64,000 nt of DNA from Massospora cicadina (lineage: Eukaryota > Entomophthoromycota > Entomophthoromycetes > Entomophthorales > Entomophthoraceae). This document shows positions 33,059 to 49,379 of the stretch, piece by piece. The position numbers and the translations under genes are program-made. Every line of letters starts with the position of its first letter. Position 1 is the stretch's first letter. The stretch is from the NCBI GenBank assembly GCA_022478985.1, contig JAKSZP010008014.1:1-64000 (forward strand), in the 5' to 3' direction. The notes below the pieces were generated by a model. It saw nothing but the letters and a program-made list of their open reading frames with translations, did no database searches and had not been told where the DNA came from.

Positions 33059-34717
33059 GATGAACCCTAATCAGATCTACCTCCAAACTGACAACCTAGA
33101 TGATACTATCCAACGGCTTCTTGATGTGATCTATTCTACCAAGAACTGGTATAGTTATTTACAATCTTCTGCTGCCCCCTCCTACATGTGAAGACGTAAT
33201 GAGTTAGATGTTTAGCAAATAATAAATTAATTAATAGATAAGGACCTACCTCCATCAGTTTTTGCATCCAGCCCCCCATCATCTCTTTCAATAGATATGG
33301 TAAAATATCAAGTAATACTATGCCAGGTGTAATTAGTACAGAGATTTAACTCTAACCTGGTCAAATTTTATGAAACCGCCTCAGCTTACATCTGTGCCAG
33401 TTGGGAAGCAGTTTAGGTCAACCGTCGCCTTATCAATGACGCCCAAGGCCAGATTGCCCTATTGAACTCTGGGATCTCTGGATATAAAAATACTTACCTT
33501 ATTCAGCAACTATATGGTGTGGTCTTTGGTACAGAAGTAAGTCCAAAATGCCACTTGCAGTAGGCCGCCTAAACCTAATTTTAACTATCTTGATAACCCA
33601 AATTAGGTAAAAAAATCTCTACTCAAACATTTTCAATGCTAAAGTGACACAGTCACCAAAAGGCCACGTTGTCCCAAAGGCCCTAAAGGACCTGAAGGTT
33701 CAAGAGGTCCCAGGGGGATGAGGGATGTCCATGTTCTAGAGGGTTCCCTGGGTCACCAGTTCCCACAGCTGGAGGCTTCAAGGACTCCAATGCTTGACGA
33801 GATGTCTAAAAAGTTGGAGGACCTTCAGAAACAAATTGAAAGCATCACTCAATGATGTGTAGTTCACCCTGACGGAAGCTCCATCAGATCTGAAATCACC
33901 TTATGCGCACTTGACTCCAAAATTGAACATATAAAAATTATTTAATTTACCAACAAATGTTTTGACGAGATGAAACAGAGATATACAAATTTAGAGGATT
34001 GTGACTGTTTCTGTGATTCCAAAATACTAAACTTGAGTCCCTTTTAATCAGGTGCCGACGTCAGTGCTCTCAATTAATTCTGGGATGAGTTTCATGGCAA
34101 CTCAGAGAAGGGAAAAGGCAAATGGACTAGCAGGCTTTCTGCGCATATGTCAGTTATTGTCTACTGAGCCTACAAGATTATTAAAGCTGGCATTCATGCC
34201 CTCTCCACATCAGTAGAAAAGATTTAAGCCTAACATGAAGTAACAATTTGTTCTAGGTCAAGAACAGTGTGCCGTTTTTAAACGCTTTTGAGAGTGCTAT
34301 GGAAGAGGCCATTAATTACCAAAAGGTTAAGCATATCAATTCCTGTCTATATGGGGAAGCTCATGAGATTACGACTCCCACCTTTATGAATGCCAGACCT
34401 TGGCCTGGGAAAGACCGCTCTTGTACAGAAATATGGCTCTGATCAGATCCTTAGGTCAAAAACAAGATTTATGGCCATTTGCTAACAATTATGAGACAGC
34501 CCTTTTTATTCTTCACATCACTTTTATTAAAGTGCGCAAACATAAGTTCTAATTAAATAGCCATATGCTATTCCATTACTTCCACCCTTTTCTGCACTCA
34601 AATTTTCGGCCCAATGTTCAACTTCATATTTAAGGAATTAAGAGGACCTTACCTAGTATCTGTGACATCAAAGAGGCATTCAATGAGATTAAATCAGCCA
34701 CTTTGAACAATTAACTT
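33059..34717 (+). pseudogene. GA gag-like region with a collagen-like Gly-X-Y tract
   Basis: Begins near 33,059 with MNPNQIYLQTDNLDDTIQRLL. At 33,661-33,720 the frame reads PKGPKGPEGSRGPRGM, five consecutive Gly-X-Y triplets. One frame over, SRGFPGSPVPTAGGF continues the pattern, so the tract was longer before a frameshift. A coiled-coil-like segment follows (LDEMSKKLEDLQKQIESITQ, 33,792-33,855). Further fragments (EMKQRYTNLEDC, then ADVSALN and FWDEFHGNSEKGKGKWTSRLSAH near 34,060-34,150) lead to LTR-Z1. By position this is the Gag protein. The collagen-like tract is unusual for Gag. No zinc knuckle seen. Confidence 0.5.
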
Positions 34718-35863
34718 AGTCAAAAAATTAACCAGATGGATTTCTCTAATAATATTATAAATGGGGTGTCAGTTAGTTGTTTGTGATTGCCCATCTCCTA
34801 ATTGATGTTATTTTAATGTTATATTTGCTGATTGGTGTTCCTCATTTGGGTGGGTTGAGCCCATTCAAAGTATCAGGGATAACCACCAATAGTAATGTTA
34901 TTCAAAGGTCGACACCAGCAGCTAATGTAAAGGACGTTGAACAATTATTTACTAATTGTTCAAGTTTAGTAGATGCTAGTTTGATGCCAACTGGCAAATT
35001 ATGGGCCATTGTGGGATTTTCTGGAAGGAAGCTGATGTATTTGTTATTGAGAATTTGATGATAATTTTGCTGTCCCAAATCTAAGTGCTTTTGACTTATG
35101 CTGAGGATGCTTGATTATTTTTATAATAGTAATTTATATATGTCTTACTAAAAATTGAACTTAGGATGTGTTTATTTAATATTCAGTGATCAGATGAGCA
35201 GATTAAGAGGAAATTGGTATCACAGATGACTGATGATTGGTTTAAGTTCTGGCTTGGATGGTCAAGGGGTTTTCATAGGCGCAGTAGCTTAGAGTATAAA
35301 TAGTCATCATTCCCTCCAAATATTAATCTCTTCCGCCCACCTTTGTTTTTTAGACGTAGCAAGAGCCACTAAGATGGGTAGGGGTGGGACTAGAGATCCC
35401 CAAGCAGGCGCAGGGTGATGTGCCTGGAGTGGCCGATGCTGCCAGATCTTATACCTAGACCTATAAGGAGCCCCTTATGGGAGCCTGGCTAGCCATCCAC
35501 TAATGATGATGTCTGATGGCTGTCAGCCAATAGTGTGGTGCATTCTGGAAGTGCCATAGCACCTAGGATGGGGGTTGTACTTGCCAGGGCACACCAAAAA
35601 GGGGCTGGCGATTTTTCCTGAGGGAGAAAGAGAAAGATATCAGGCCGCCCAGGAAGGGGGATATGGACCTTCGGCTCACTCCCAAGTAGGACCATGGGGA
35701 TAAGGCAGAAGTCGTTGGTCTGCTGGGCTGGTGGGTTGGACATGGATTTATAGGGGGTTGGCACGCCTATGAAGGCAGAACAGCAAATATCAGTCAGTCT
35801 CCACACTGGTCGTCCTGGCACACTAGCGGAGCCCACTATTGTCAGAAAAGCGTTTTTATGAGA
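34718..35863 (+). mobile_element. LTR-Z1: solo LTR inside GA
   Basis: 1,146 bp. It matches LTR-Z2 (50,553-56,320, opposite strand) once the insertions in Z2 are removed. Shared blocks include TTAACCAGATGG, GGGGTGT(C/T), TCTTAGTGGC-like, GGGTAGGGGTGGGACT, GCTGTCAGCCA and TAGGGGGTTGG. Flanks are AACTT and ACCTT, an LTR-type duplication with one change. A TATAAATAG box lies at about 35,296. The 115-codon minus-strand frame inside it (35,836-35,489) is not conserved in Z2, so I do not call a gene. Confidence 0.65.
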
Positions 35864-37215
35864 ACCTTTCTAAAGTTTGAGCCCCACCTGGACCTAGAGT
35901 GCATGTGATGAGGACAAAAATATTGGATTACCCACTTGCTCTTACTGTAAGGGCCACCAAAACAAGAATAGAGTGCTATAAACCTCAGTCAGAAGAGGTG
36001 GAACATGAACTTTTGGATAAGAGTTTTAAGCATGAAGAACAATGCTTAATGCTAACACCTCCTCCGTTATGGTTCTATTAAAGTCTAAAAGCTTGACAGA
36101 GGACAAATATGAGAACATGAATCATGAGTCAAACAATACTATAATAAAATCCTTTATTCTGCTTAATTTTAATAATAGTCTCCATTATTTCTCACCATAC
36201 TGCCTCATTTTTAAAGTTTGGGCACCCATGTTGCAGTTATGATTTATATAATCTTTTGTACTCACAATAATAGATAGCAGTTTTCAATAGAACGTGTTTT
36301 TTCGACCAAACTAATGATGAAAAATATGTAATTGATCTTCCCTTTTAATAAAATAAATCACCGTTAGGCTTAATGCGCATAATCCATAGAGCATACGCCA
36401 CATTTACCCACCGGCGCAGAAAATTTTGCTATATGCCTCAGCCATAGCTCTGGATAGTCCTAGCTATGATTTATTACTGAGCACCTAATTCCGCTGAGAA
36501 TACAATGCCATCATTCAATATGCATAAGGATTTCTAACTTTGCTTGGTACTCTCATCTTCTTGGTATTTAAAACATTCAAGGATGGCAAGGAGCATATAA
36601 AGACTCCAATTTTCATATTGGAACCAAAACTGGATTGCTTGGCTCAACTATCACGTCTGAGGTTCACATCAAACTACCCCTTTTCATAGTGGATGGAACT
36701 GAAGGGATGTCTGTATATCTGCCAGAGCCCAAGGTAATCCCATCAGGCTCACAGATTATACTATACTCTCAGATCAATGTGAATATTCTAAGCTGTAGCG
36801 TACTGGAAATCTGCAGGGTTGAAAACTATCCTCAAAAGAGGTCTTAACCTGCCTGGTAATCCTTGACCCCACAGAAGTTGGCTTCATATATTTACTACTG
36901 AATAACCTGACTCCAAAGGCCCACAACATTAGCCATTTACTCCAATCGCCTACCTATACTTAGTACAGGCCAATGATATCAGCTGCGCTCACAGGTTTGG
37001 AGGTTACCATGATTTTGGTTTATAAGAGCAAACAATGTAGCTCTAGTCACCACCTCCATAAGGAAACCATTACTTTATAAAAAAGGAGGAAGTTTTTTGA
37101 GCTCTAAGAGGAATATTCTGTTTTATTCTTTACATCTACAACCAGCTTCAGCAAGATAAAAGAGGTTGTGCAAAAATATAGAGATGGAGGGTGCTTCACC
37201 CATATTCTCATGCCA
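35864..37215 (+). pseudogene. GA region between gag and RT (protease/linker), degenerate
   Basis: The only readable segment is 36,635-36,847 (TSEVHIKLPLFIVDGTEG, then YLPEPKVIPSGSQIILYSQINVNI). It resembles the protease C-terminal and connection region that precedes RT in gypsy Pol. No intact D(T/S)G active site was found. The rest is AT-rich and full of stops. Confidence 0.4.
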
Positions 37216-38052
37216 CTAATAGAAAATCATGGTTGAACTAGCCCTGGTCACCACCAAACTCAAGGAGCTGTTAGCCTCAGGGCAGTTAGTACCCTATCGA
37301 AGTCCTTGAGAGTCTCTTTTTTTTAATACTAGATGGTCCCAAGTCCTTGAGAGTCTCCACTTCTTCTTTTTCAGAAAAAAGATAGAAGCTATAAGGTTTC
37401 TGGGATTATATTAAGCTTAACATAGTGATGCAATTGAATAGCTACTTTTATCTTAAATAAATGACTAACTTTGGCTCTAAGATGGCGCTAATATCTATCC
37501 ATGATGTTTCTTGACAATGGTTACAGTCAGATTGAGCTAGCTCATAATGTTTGAGACAAGTGTTCCCTTATTGCAATCAAAAGGCTATTTTAATTGACTG
37601 ATGCCGCAGGGGCTATGTAACGCCCCTACCACCTTCCACCGATCAATTGACGAGCTCCTAGGAGATTTGAAGATGTCTTGAATCCTAGTATACTCTGACA
37701 ATGCCGTTTTCTCCACGATCTTCAGAGGTCACCTAGAGCATCTCTGACAAGTTTTGATGTCCTCTAAGACGCGTCCCTGAAGCTCAAACTCACCAAATAC
37801 TCTTATTTCAACCAGAAATGAAATTTTAGGGCATAAATTTTACTAAATGAGGAGTTAGACATTACCAGATAATATCGCACAATAAAGAAAATGATAACAC
37901 CTTAAAGCATTAGGGACATAAAAGTGTTCCTAAGAATGGTAGGCTATTACAGGCAATATTTACACAATTCGTTGACCTGTCCAAACCTTTTGTGTATTTG
38001 CTGCACAAGAAAAATCCCTTTGAGTGGAGCATGGAACAGGACCAGGCTTTTA
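37216..38052 (+). pseudogene. GA reverse transcriptase and RNase H start, broken
   Basis: Motifs in order: VTTKLKELLASGQLVPYRS (37,248-37,304), the N-terminal RT segment; DNGYSQIELA near 37,515; IAIKRLF; and QGLCNAPTTFHRSIDELLGDLK (37,606-37,671). The catalytic block LVYSDNAVFS has YSDN (37,691-37,702) in place of YxDD, so one catalytic Asp is lost. VFLRMVGYYRQYLHNS (37,924-37,971) and the RNase H lead-in KNPFEWSMEQDQAF (38,010-38,052) follow. A 24-nt insertion with a 17-bp duplication lies at 37,317-37,340. LINE-D cuts the gene at the codon for the final Phe of DQAF. Confidence 0.75.
37317..37340 (-). repeat. 24-nt retro-inserted 3' end in GA RT
   Basis: On the minus strand GGGACCATCTAGTATT plus eight A residues, flanked by a perfect 17-bp duplication AAGTCCTTGAGAGTCTC (37,300-37,316 and 37,341-37,357). 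The same 3' end occurs at 3,599-3,642. An extreme 5' truncation of an A-tailed retroelement. Confidence 0.75.
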
Positions 38053-38158
38053 TATTTTAAATTTATTGCGGGGAAGGCCAACCATGGGATGGACACTTCC
38101 AAATATGCCTCAGGAAAGATAAACTTAGTACAAGGGGAGGCACCCCAGAGAAGCGATG

Positions 38159-42110
<3,952 letters not shown>

Positions 42111-42340
42111 ATCGCACCTTAGGTGTGAGGGGGTGGGCCCCCAGGCCCACCAGCCTCTTCAAGGTCCCCACGGGCTTTCACAGCAGCGTGGGTGTTAGCA
42201 GCAACGCTATTGGGGTTTTTGTTAATTTTTGCGGAAAGAGTCAAATTGGCTTTGGCCTTCACTTTTTGTTTTCCTGACGTTGGACGAATTTTTTATGGTG
42301 CGGATAAGTTTGGTGCACCGTCAAGTGGGGAAATTTTTTT

Positions 42341-43530
42341 TTAAATTGGGATAGGTCCCAAGTCAGTTTTGACCAGAGCTTGGGTGCAGCGATTGGGTGA
42401 GATCAAATCTCCCATCGGATCCTCAGATTGAGTGGCCCGCTCAGCATGGGCCTCCCAATCTGATTGGGTGATGAATTCCCGAGTTGCTTCTGCCACAAAG
42501 GTCTCCATGTCCTCCTGGCGTTGTGAGTGTGGGATGGTGGTGGTGGCCTTGGCCGCTTCCTTGGCCATGGCCCTATGGGCCTGCTTGGCCTTCTTCCACT
42601 CCTGCAGGGAGATGGGCTTTACTAATGGGTAGCAGCCTTGTGCTCCCCATGGGAAAGCCTCCTTGGTGCTTGCAGTTGGTTTGTAGTGCGCCTCTCCGCT
42701 GGCCATGGCCGCCGAGGGGTGCTCTTGGAATGTGACAACCTCCTTGATGGGGCATGCATGCGCCTTATGGCTGAACGCATCACAGTGGGTGCAAATGGGG
42801 GGCATGCTGTCCACGGTTACTAGGAATGGGTGGGTGGTATGCCCTGCGATGTCAATAATGGTGGAGTGTGGGATCTGGGTTAGGTCCTTCACAATCTCCT
42901 CAGTTGGGGTCAGAACTGCGATGGCTTTGCTGGTGCACAGGTGTGGCATCAGCATGAAATGTTGCATTTCGATAGATTGTATTTCGCTGTATATGGCGAG
43001 ACCATCTTTCAGGTGTTGCTCCAAAATGTCACGTTTTACCATAGTAGGCAAAAAGTCAAACGTGAGGAAAATTTGGTTTGATTTTGTCCATCTGGTGCGT
43101 TTGGTTTTAATGACACATTGCCCTTCGGGGAGGTCAACCACTATGCACACCGCTGCAGTCTCATCTGCTGCTATTTTGCTTTCAGAACCCAGGTCCAGCC
43201 AACCGCATGACATGGAGTGAGGTGCAACGTACACCGCGGTTGGGAAAATTTTGTGTACATCTTCACAAAATTTTTCCCATAAGGCCGTTTCTTGGATGTA
43301 CAGATACACACGGACTCTGAATATCACCGACAAAAGTGGCTGGGAGTGTGGCGTGTTGATGTACTGGTTGCATCGTGCTTGCCACGCGAGTATCTCTGGG
43401 GAAATTGTGACCGCCAGTTTTTTGAGATTTTTTCTATTCCGCCAGATTCTCCGGGGCGTTTTTGAATGTTAGAGGCCGCGGGCCTTCTGCCTGCTCCTCT
43501 TGCCTTGCTTGCCCAACTGCTCCCAGACAT
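42341..43530 (-). pseudogene. LINE-D ORF1 (zinc-knuckle Gag-like protein)
   Basis: Start MSGSSWASKARGAG at 43,530. One frameshift near 43,335 joins this to a 330-codon open frame (43,333-42,341), the best ORF1 in the window. The order is: an N-terminal RRM-like region (GQCVIKTKRTRWTKSNQIF, then FDFLPTMVKRDILEQHLKDGLA); CTSKAIAVLTP; the zinc knuckle CTHCDAFSHKAHAC (CX2CX4HX4C) at about 42,800-42,760; WGAQGCYPLVKPISLQEWKKAKQAHRAMAKEAAKA; and an acidic tail. By family it binds the LINE RNA and accompanies ORF2p. Confidence 0.8.
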
Positions 43531-43641
43531 GGGCGCAGACTAATCTCCTCTATGAGATTATCAAACTAGATTGAGTCTTGAATTGAATAGGTTGCAATAG
43601 TGTTTGCAACGAGAAAGAAAAGTTACAGGACCAGGCTTTTA

Positions 43642-45180
43642 ATCTAATTAAGATTGCACTAATCACTCAACCTGTGTTGATCCATCTGAAACTAATTGAC
43701 CCTTTGTGTTACTTAATGTCAATGACGTTGACATAGGGGAAATCCTGTCCCAACTGGAAGAATAAATAAAGTATATTTAAACATAACTAATATCAGCAAG
43801 ACCCTACCAAAAGCTGAACGGAACTATATAATAATAGAACATGAATGTTTAGCTAATATGCTCGCATTCAAGCGCTTATGACTTACTTATATAGAAACTA
43901 TTTTACTTTTGTCACCAATCATGCTTCCTTAGGGTGGCTTCAATAGATTGAAGATACTGACAATTAATTGGCTAGGTGAGACCTCCAATTAAAAGCTAGA
44001 AATTTCTATTTTGCATAAGGTGGGCACAACTCACCAAAAAGTGGACAGGTTATCCAGGATACTGAGCCTTGTGGTATTGTTACCTATATGAAGACCAATT
44101 ATATGATTTGATGAGCCGTCCAGAACAATGGGAATTAGACCCAACGAAACAGTAAAGTGTTTTGGTTGTGACCCACAACAAAAAGATAAAAGATGTAATG
44201 TTATACAAACAAGACAATGGAAAATGTTTGCATACTTACAACCCTCCTAATGGACTAAAATAACTCAAAGACACTCTCATGTAGGGCATTGGGCAGTGAA
44301 AAACCTTATGAATGGCTTAGAAAACAATGCTACTGGGATAGATGCTTGAAACTATTCTTGAGATTTTAGATTCTGCTTGACAATCAGGACCCAAGATCGG
44401 CCAAACCCATGATACTAGCATTAAGTTGTTGCCCCCTCTACGCCGTTTACATTAATAGCAGGGATGTTTTAGGGCCCCTATTCCTGGGCCTCCATGGTCA
44501 CCGCTACATATCCTAGCCACTGACCATCACAATAGTGGGTTAAGGCTATCTTGGCTTCTTCTGACACCGCTAAGGACACCGCTTTTTTAAATTTTCTCCG
44601 CTTTTATCCAACATGGTTCTCCAGTGCTCTGATCACAGAAAATGGATTTTTATCTTTATTTCTCAAATTGTCTACGAGCTGACCACACTATTTAGTACTA
44701 ACCAACATTTCATTGCACCCTATAGACCTTCTACAAATCAAACAGTGGAGCGTGTGATTAGCATTCTAATTTTTATTATCCACATGGTAGCCACCATAAA
44801 ACTTTTATGATGTAATCACTACCTGCAATCCGCCTTATTACCCTATAAGATCTGCTACCACCAAGTGATCAAAGTGTCCCGCTTTATGCCATCTACAGTA
44901 GAAAGCCCAAACGTCTTAGTAGCGCCCAGACTTTATTAGACTCCGACTTCCTCAACACTGCCAAGTTGATGAAGAGGGCGCTAGTTAATGAGATAATTAG
45001 CCTGCAAGTGCTCGCCACTCAAGTATTCATCATTACCACTATGAGGGAGACTACACGGTCTAATTCCAAACATCCAGCTCTCCCCTTGTTAGTATTGGAG
45101 ACTTTGTGATATTCTGCCATCCTTGCTCTCTGGGCGCACAAATAAGCTGGACACTTCCTGGTCAGGTCCCTAAAACACAT
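43642..45180 (+). pseudogene. GA RNase H remainder and integrase, broken
   Basis: Starts with NLIKIALITQPVLIHLK (43,639-43,690), the RNase H continuation. At 44,271 HSHVGHWAVKNLM matches the HHCC zinc-domain start of gypsy integrase. The core region near 44,550-44,770 reads in shifting frames SSDTAKDTAFLNFLRFYPTW, then ALITENGF (where families usually have SD(R/Q)G), and SLHPIDLLQIKQWSV or RPSTNQTVERV, matching the HPxTDGQTERV block. Remaining sequence to about 45,180 has integrase C-terminal character. The integrase catalyses cDNA insertion. Many stops. Confidence 0.65.
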
Positions 45181-45301
45181 TGTTTAGTCTGTCTCCAAAT
45201 ATGCCATCATTGATGTTTTTTAAAGAACATTTATTAACCTAATACATGCTATGTTATCACGCCCTTATTTTCCCCTATGACAGGATCTTGAAGAGGGGCA
45301 T

Positions 45302-45985
45302 TGATGCATATATACTAAAATACAGCCAGATTTAACTCAGGATATCATCAATAACTGTTTGACGTCCTCCTCCAGGGTCAAGCCTTCCAGAATAAAATGA
45401 AATGTAATAGATTATACTTTGCCTTTAAGCAGAAAAGAATTAATAAAGGAGAGTTAGGAATTATTAAAAGATGAGCCTTCATTTTAACATCAGAAGTTGC
45501 CATCTATACGCCAGTGCATAATGGAAGGCCTATAATCTTAAAGCCAATTAAGGGAAGAGGCTGCAGCTCAACCCTCATACTAGATGAGAAGTGAAGTACC
45601 TGAACAATGAGAACTCAAGCTCCTTACTTACTAAAGAGCACTTAGTCGCCTAATAAATATCAAAAACTTAAACAAATAAAGATTTTTGTATTTTCTCCCT
45701 ATCAATTATAAGTCTAATTTTCACTCTTTGCATAGTTAGTAATTAGTATCGTAACCCAGGATAGTGCATATATACCAGACCCTGAAGAATATAAATAATA
45801 TATCATTGCCTTTCTCCGGACATTTTATCAGTCAAGCAGTCCAGAAGAGAATCTTAGCTTTTGTTCCTTCTTTCTGGGCGCCCCAAGTTTTAGATGTTCT
45901 TTTTTCTCGCTGGAAACCCAAAAACTATCTTGTTTATTTTGCAACTTCATGTGACATAACTAGTGAAGAGGTGTTAACCATCGTA
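45302..45985 (+). repeat. GA 3' LTR
   Basis: Begins TGATGCATATATAC right after a purine tract. Pairs with the 5' LTR throughout, e.g. GGGAAGAGGCTGCAGCTCAACCCTCATACT (45,553-45,582) and CCCAGGATAGTGCATATATA (45,757-45,776). The right boundary is approximate, near AACTAGTGAAGAGGTGTTAACCA. Confidence 0.65.
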
Positions 45986-47872
45986 TATTGACTGCGCAAA
46001 CTAAGGATAGGAACCATTGCCCCTGATATATGGATTACCTCAACCTCTTCCTATCTTGCATCAGACGCCACAGGCACCAAAGGATTTAGAAATGTTTATT
46101 TACCAGAAGCTCCATATTCAACATAGGGAAAATTACCTGAACGTATTACCTTACCCCCAGAGGGAGAGTGGAATGGGAGCAAGAGAAAAATATGCCACGC
46201 ATGTATCTCATCCATAAGTGATATGCTGTTGTGAGACAAATGAGCTGAACACTTTTATGCCTGAAATGGGATTATTCACTAAAATTATCTAGGTCAGAAT
46301 GTCTTCCTTAACTTCAGCATATAAGCTTTGATTCAAAGAATGCGGTATCCTTCCATAAACCAACATTATAACTAAGGATTTAAACTTTACTCAAAGATTG
46401 GAACCCTCTCATTACCCTCTTACATAGAAGTGTGGTTTTTAATAAATGGGTCGCTCCATTATGGCATGGAGCTTGCTGATATAATTAAGACTGTACTAAC
46501 ACTCATGGTGAGTTACACCCAGAGAAAAGCTAGGATACCTCTGGTACAACATCCACAGAGTTGGAAACAACGTTAGTAGGGTGGATTTCTACTTGCAGGT
46601 AATCCTGAAATTGACTCACATAATGAAAATGGTATCTTAAATTACTTAATTACAATTAAAATCTGGAAGTCAGTAGATTTTATTTATTCAAACTAAAGAT
46701 AGAAATATAAAATGGAGTGACAGCAGTACCTATTTGGTTCATATGCTTATAAGTTCACCTTATGTGGAATATGAAAGGGCATTAAAGCTGGGGGAATATC
46801 TTTGCTATTAAACAACTTTAGATTAACAAACTAATTTGCTACCATGTTTGATCATATCTTTCTTTACTGGCCAGATTAGTGTCAAATTTTTACCAAGATA
46901 TTTTATGTAAAATTCCGCCTTGTAAGCCAGTGATGGTTCGTGAAATGGCTGGCATGGAGAGCCCAAGCTAGGGTAAGTAATGGTGATCCCATTTTAAATA
47001 AAATGGGTTGAATCACTCAAATCCTATCAAAGTTAACTTCACTTTACTCGCAGTAAGGAGAAAGTTAGAGGGCAAATTCAGAAGATCGATTTACCAATTC
47101 AATATCATTAATTCTTGATTTTAATATACTAATGAGCTTAAATGAAGGGAAAAAGCCTTCTTATAAGATTGGTAGCAGCAACCAAACTTCTGGAAATGGA
47201 TTTTGCCATCATTTCCTCTTGACCCTTAATCATTTCCACCAACTCCTTGGTGATGAAAAGAGGGGCAATGGCCCAACCTTCATGGGATAAGCTGTCACCC
47301 AAATCTAATCAAAAACATGGGCTAGATCACCCTGGTTTTGAGGGGGTAAGCAGCCTTTTTTCCCCTTTAATAATCAGAAGGAAAAAACCTCTCTATTGTT
47401 ACACAGGAGAAGCTAATTTAGGACTTAAAACGGTGCCAATGTCTTATTTACTATGACGTGCAGATTGCTTTATGCAAGTCATGTAAGATTTATATAAGAA
47501 TGATACAAATCATGACTAATAATAAGCACAGACCACAATGTTTCATTTATGGTGAACTACATTTACTGTTCAGCCACTTTAAAAAAAAGTACACTGAAAG
47601 AAGGTTTCAATTACTTGTTAAGCAAAATTGTGCTTTAATTCTTTAAACTTAACACTTGCCAGTGCGCCAAAATAAGTTTTTCACATGTTAAAAGTTTGAA
47701 ACCTTCCCTCATATGGGAAGTACAGAGCGCCACCTCCTATTTTCTTTTGGCTGCTTCTAAAGAATGCCAAGGCTTGCTAAACTAGCCTCAACCCACATCA
47801 GCTGCTTTGCCACTTCTAAAATTGTCGCTTAAGCTTCAACTTTAATAGCGCAGGTAGCTACACTAATATAAT
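45986..47872. other. Unassigned degenerate DNA
   Basis: About 1.9 kb without a recognisable domain. A 66-codon plus-strand segment (46,017-46,217, PLIYGLPQPLPILHQTPQAP) has a Pro-rich start but no homologue in the window. The rest is AT-rich with scattered stops. It could be an old retroelement interior in which both GA and Y3 lie. Confidence 0.3.
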
Positions 47873-48305
47873 GTTTATTTGAAGTAAACAGTTTTAAGGG
47901 ATGGACTTTAGTAAAAGAAATTATAATTTAATTCATTAAATTGGGCAAAATGTTCAAGTAAGCTAATGTCACAAAAACAAAAACAAAATTAAAGTTAAAT
48001 AGGTGGAAAGCAACAAAGAACTATCTAACCTTAGTGGAGGGAGAGGTATTGGGAGGCGCTTCTTTGGCTGCTTCTTGTTTCACACAGAGTAATGTATGGG
48101 CCAAAGCTGAAAGCAAGGGCGTGGGTACATCAAAGTTTTGGGGTTCAATATCCCTAAAGGATGAAAATTTAAAGAACTGTCAAGTATTAATATGACTACC
48201 AATATACTCTGCAAAATTGTGTTTGACTTGAGTATTAGCTTTAATGAGCTTAACAAAGGTGGTAATTTCAGTGCATTTGATTAATACTACAGAATATTTG
48301 CTGCC

Positions 48306-48759
48306 TGTTAACTTTTGGCGTATTTGGTTGATTCCGCTGAACTTGTGCACAGGGTAAAACCCACTGAGAAATAGACGAGAAATATGAGGATCGCAGGCCC
48401 TCAATAACTAACCATAATAAAGTACTCAATAAAGAGCTATTGCCCTAATGATACCAGTTTATGTAATATTCGACTAGCAATTAATTTCGTTAACTCTTCC
48501 CTACTACTCTTTATTTATAATATACCTCTCCATAAATTCTCTCTTTCAACTATGAATATGCAATCATCTCATCAATTTTTAGCCATCAGCTTAATACCAC
48601 TTTATTCCCTATAATTTTAGGGGTTTCACATCATCATTGAGGCTTGCAGATTTCACTCTATTTGCCAAATTGACTATCCAAGTTTAAATCTCCCTTAAGC
48701 AATTATTACATAATCAACCAAATATGTTCTTATAGTCCAGTCATATCATAATCTTGACA
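48306..48759 (-). repeat. G3 3' LTR
   Basis: Aligns end to end with 59,583-60,038, sharing TTTGGTTGATTCC, AAAACCCACTGAG, TCTGCAATCATCTCATCAATTTT-like, CCACTTTATTCCCTA and CCCTTAAGC.ATTATTA. It lies at the 3' end of the minus-strand integrase. Confidence 0.8.
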
Positions 48760-48819
48760 TTACCCTCTACCCTTGACTGTATAATAAGCTCCTAAGACTG
48801 TATGCCCAAAAAATTTTGC

Positions 48820-49215
48820 ATGTAATCAGTTAATAATCTGACCATCCGTGAATTTCTTAATAGTGTAGGCGTTGACATCAGTCTTCTCAATAATCTCAAA
48901 TGGTCTGATCCATATACTGTCAAGCTTGTTTCTTCTTACAAACCCATGTTGCACATGGAACAAGATAAGATCTCCTACCCTGAAATGGTGGAGGCTGCTT
49001 CATATACACTGGTCAGCCACCTGATCCTTTATCTTCTTAGCTAAGCTGGTAAAATGTCCTTCCATATTTAAATTTATCATAGTGACCAATAATTGAGTCA
49101 GATAATGCAGAGGATCTAATACACTATTATCCTCCATATAGGAGTAAAGCAAATCAGGTAAAGCCGGATGCCTAACATAGAGCAATTGGAAGGGACTCTT
49201 TTCAGTTGACAAGTG
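48820..49215 (-). pseudogene. G3 integrase C-terminal region
   Basis: The frame 49,212-49,000 reads STEKSPFQLLYVRHPALP, the conserved block after the integrase core (families have GxSPFxLVYGRxPxxP). Then FHFRVGDLILFHVQHGFVRRNKLDSIWI, PFEIIEKTDVNAYTIKKFTDGQII (48,990-48,830) gives the GPY/F-like DNA-binding domain. Only a few stops separate these from the core. Confidence 0.7.
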
Positions 49216-49379
49216 GTAACTGATATTATATGCAAAGATGGCGTTGGATAAGAGAAAACCCCCACTCAGAGGGCCAATCTCCCGCAGGCTTGTAAGGATA
49301 TATCAATTCTCCGTTGACCTGTTCCACCATACAATTAGATTCATAGTTTCATGTTGCAGTCAAGACACCGCAAATTGCC

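Noticed and set aside
35489..35836. 115-codon minus-strand frame inside LTR-Z1
   Set aside because: The matching region of LTR-Z2 does not keep the frame; it is LTR sequence.
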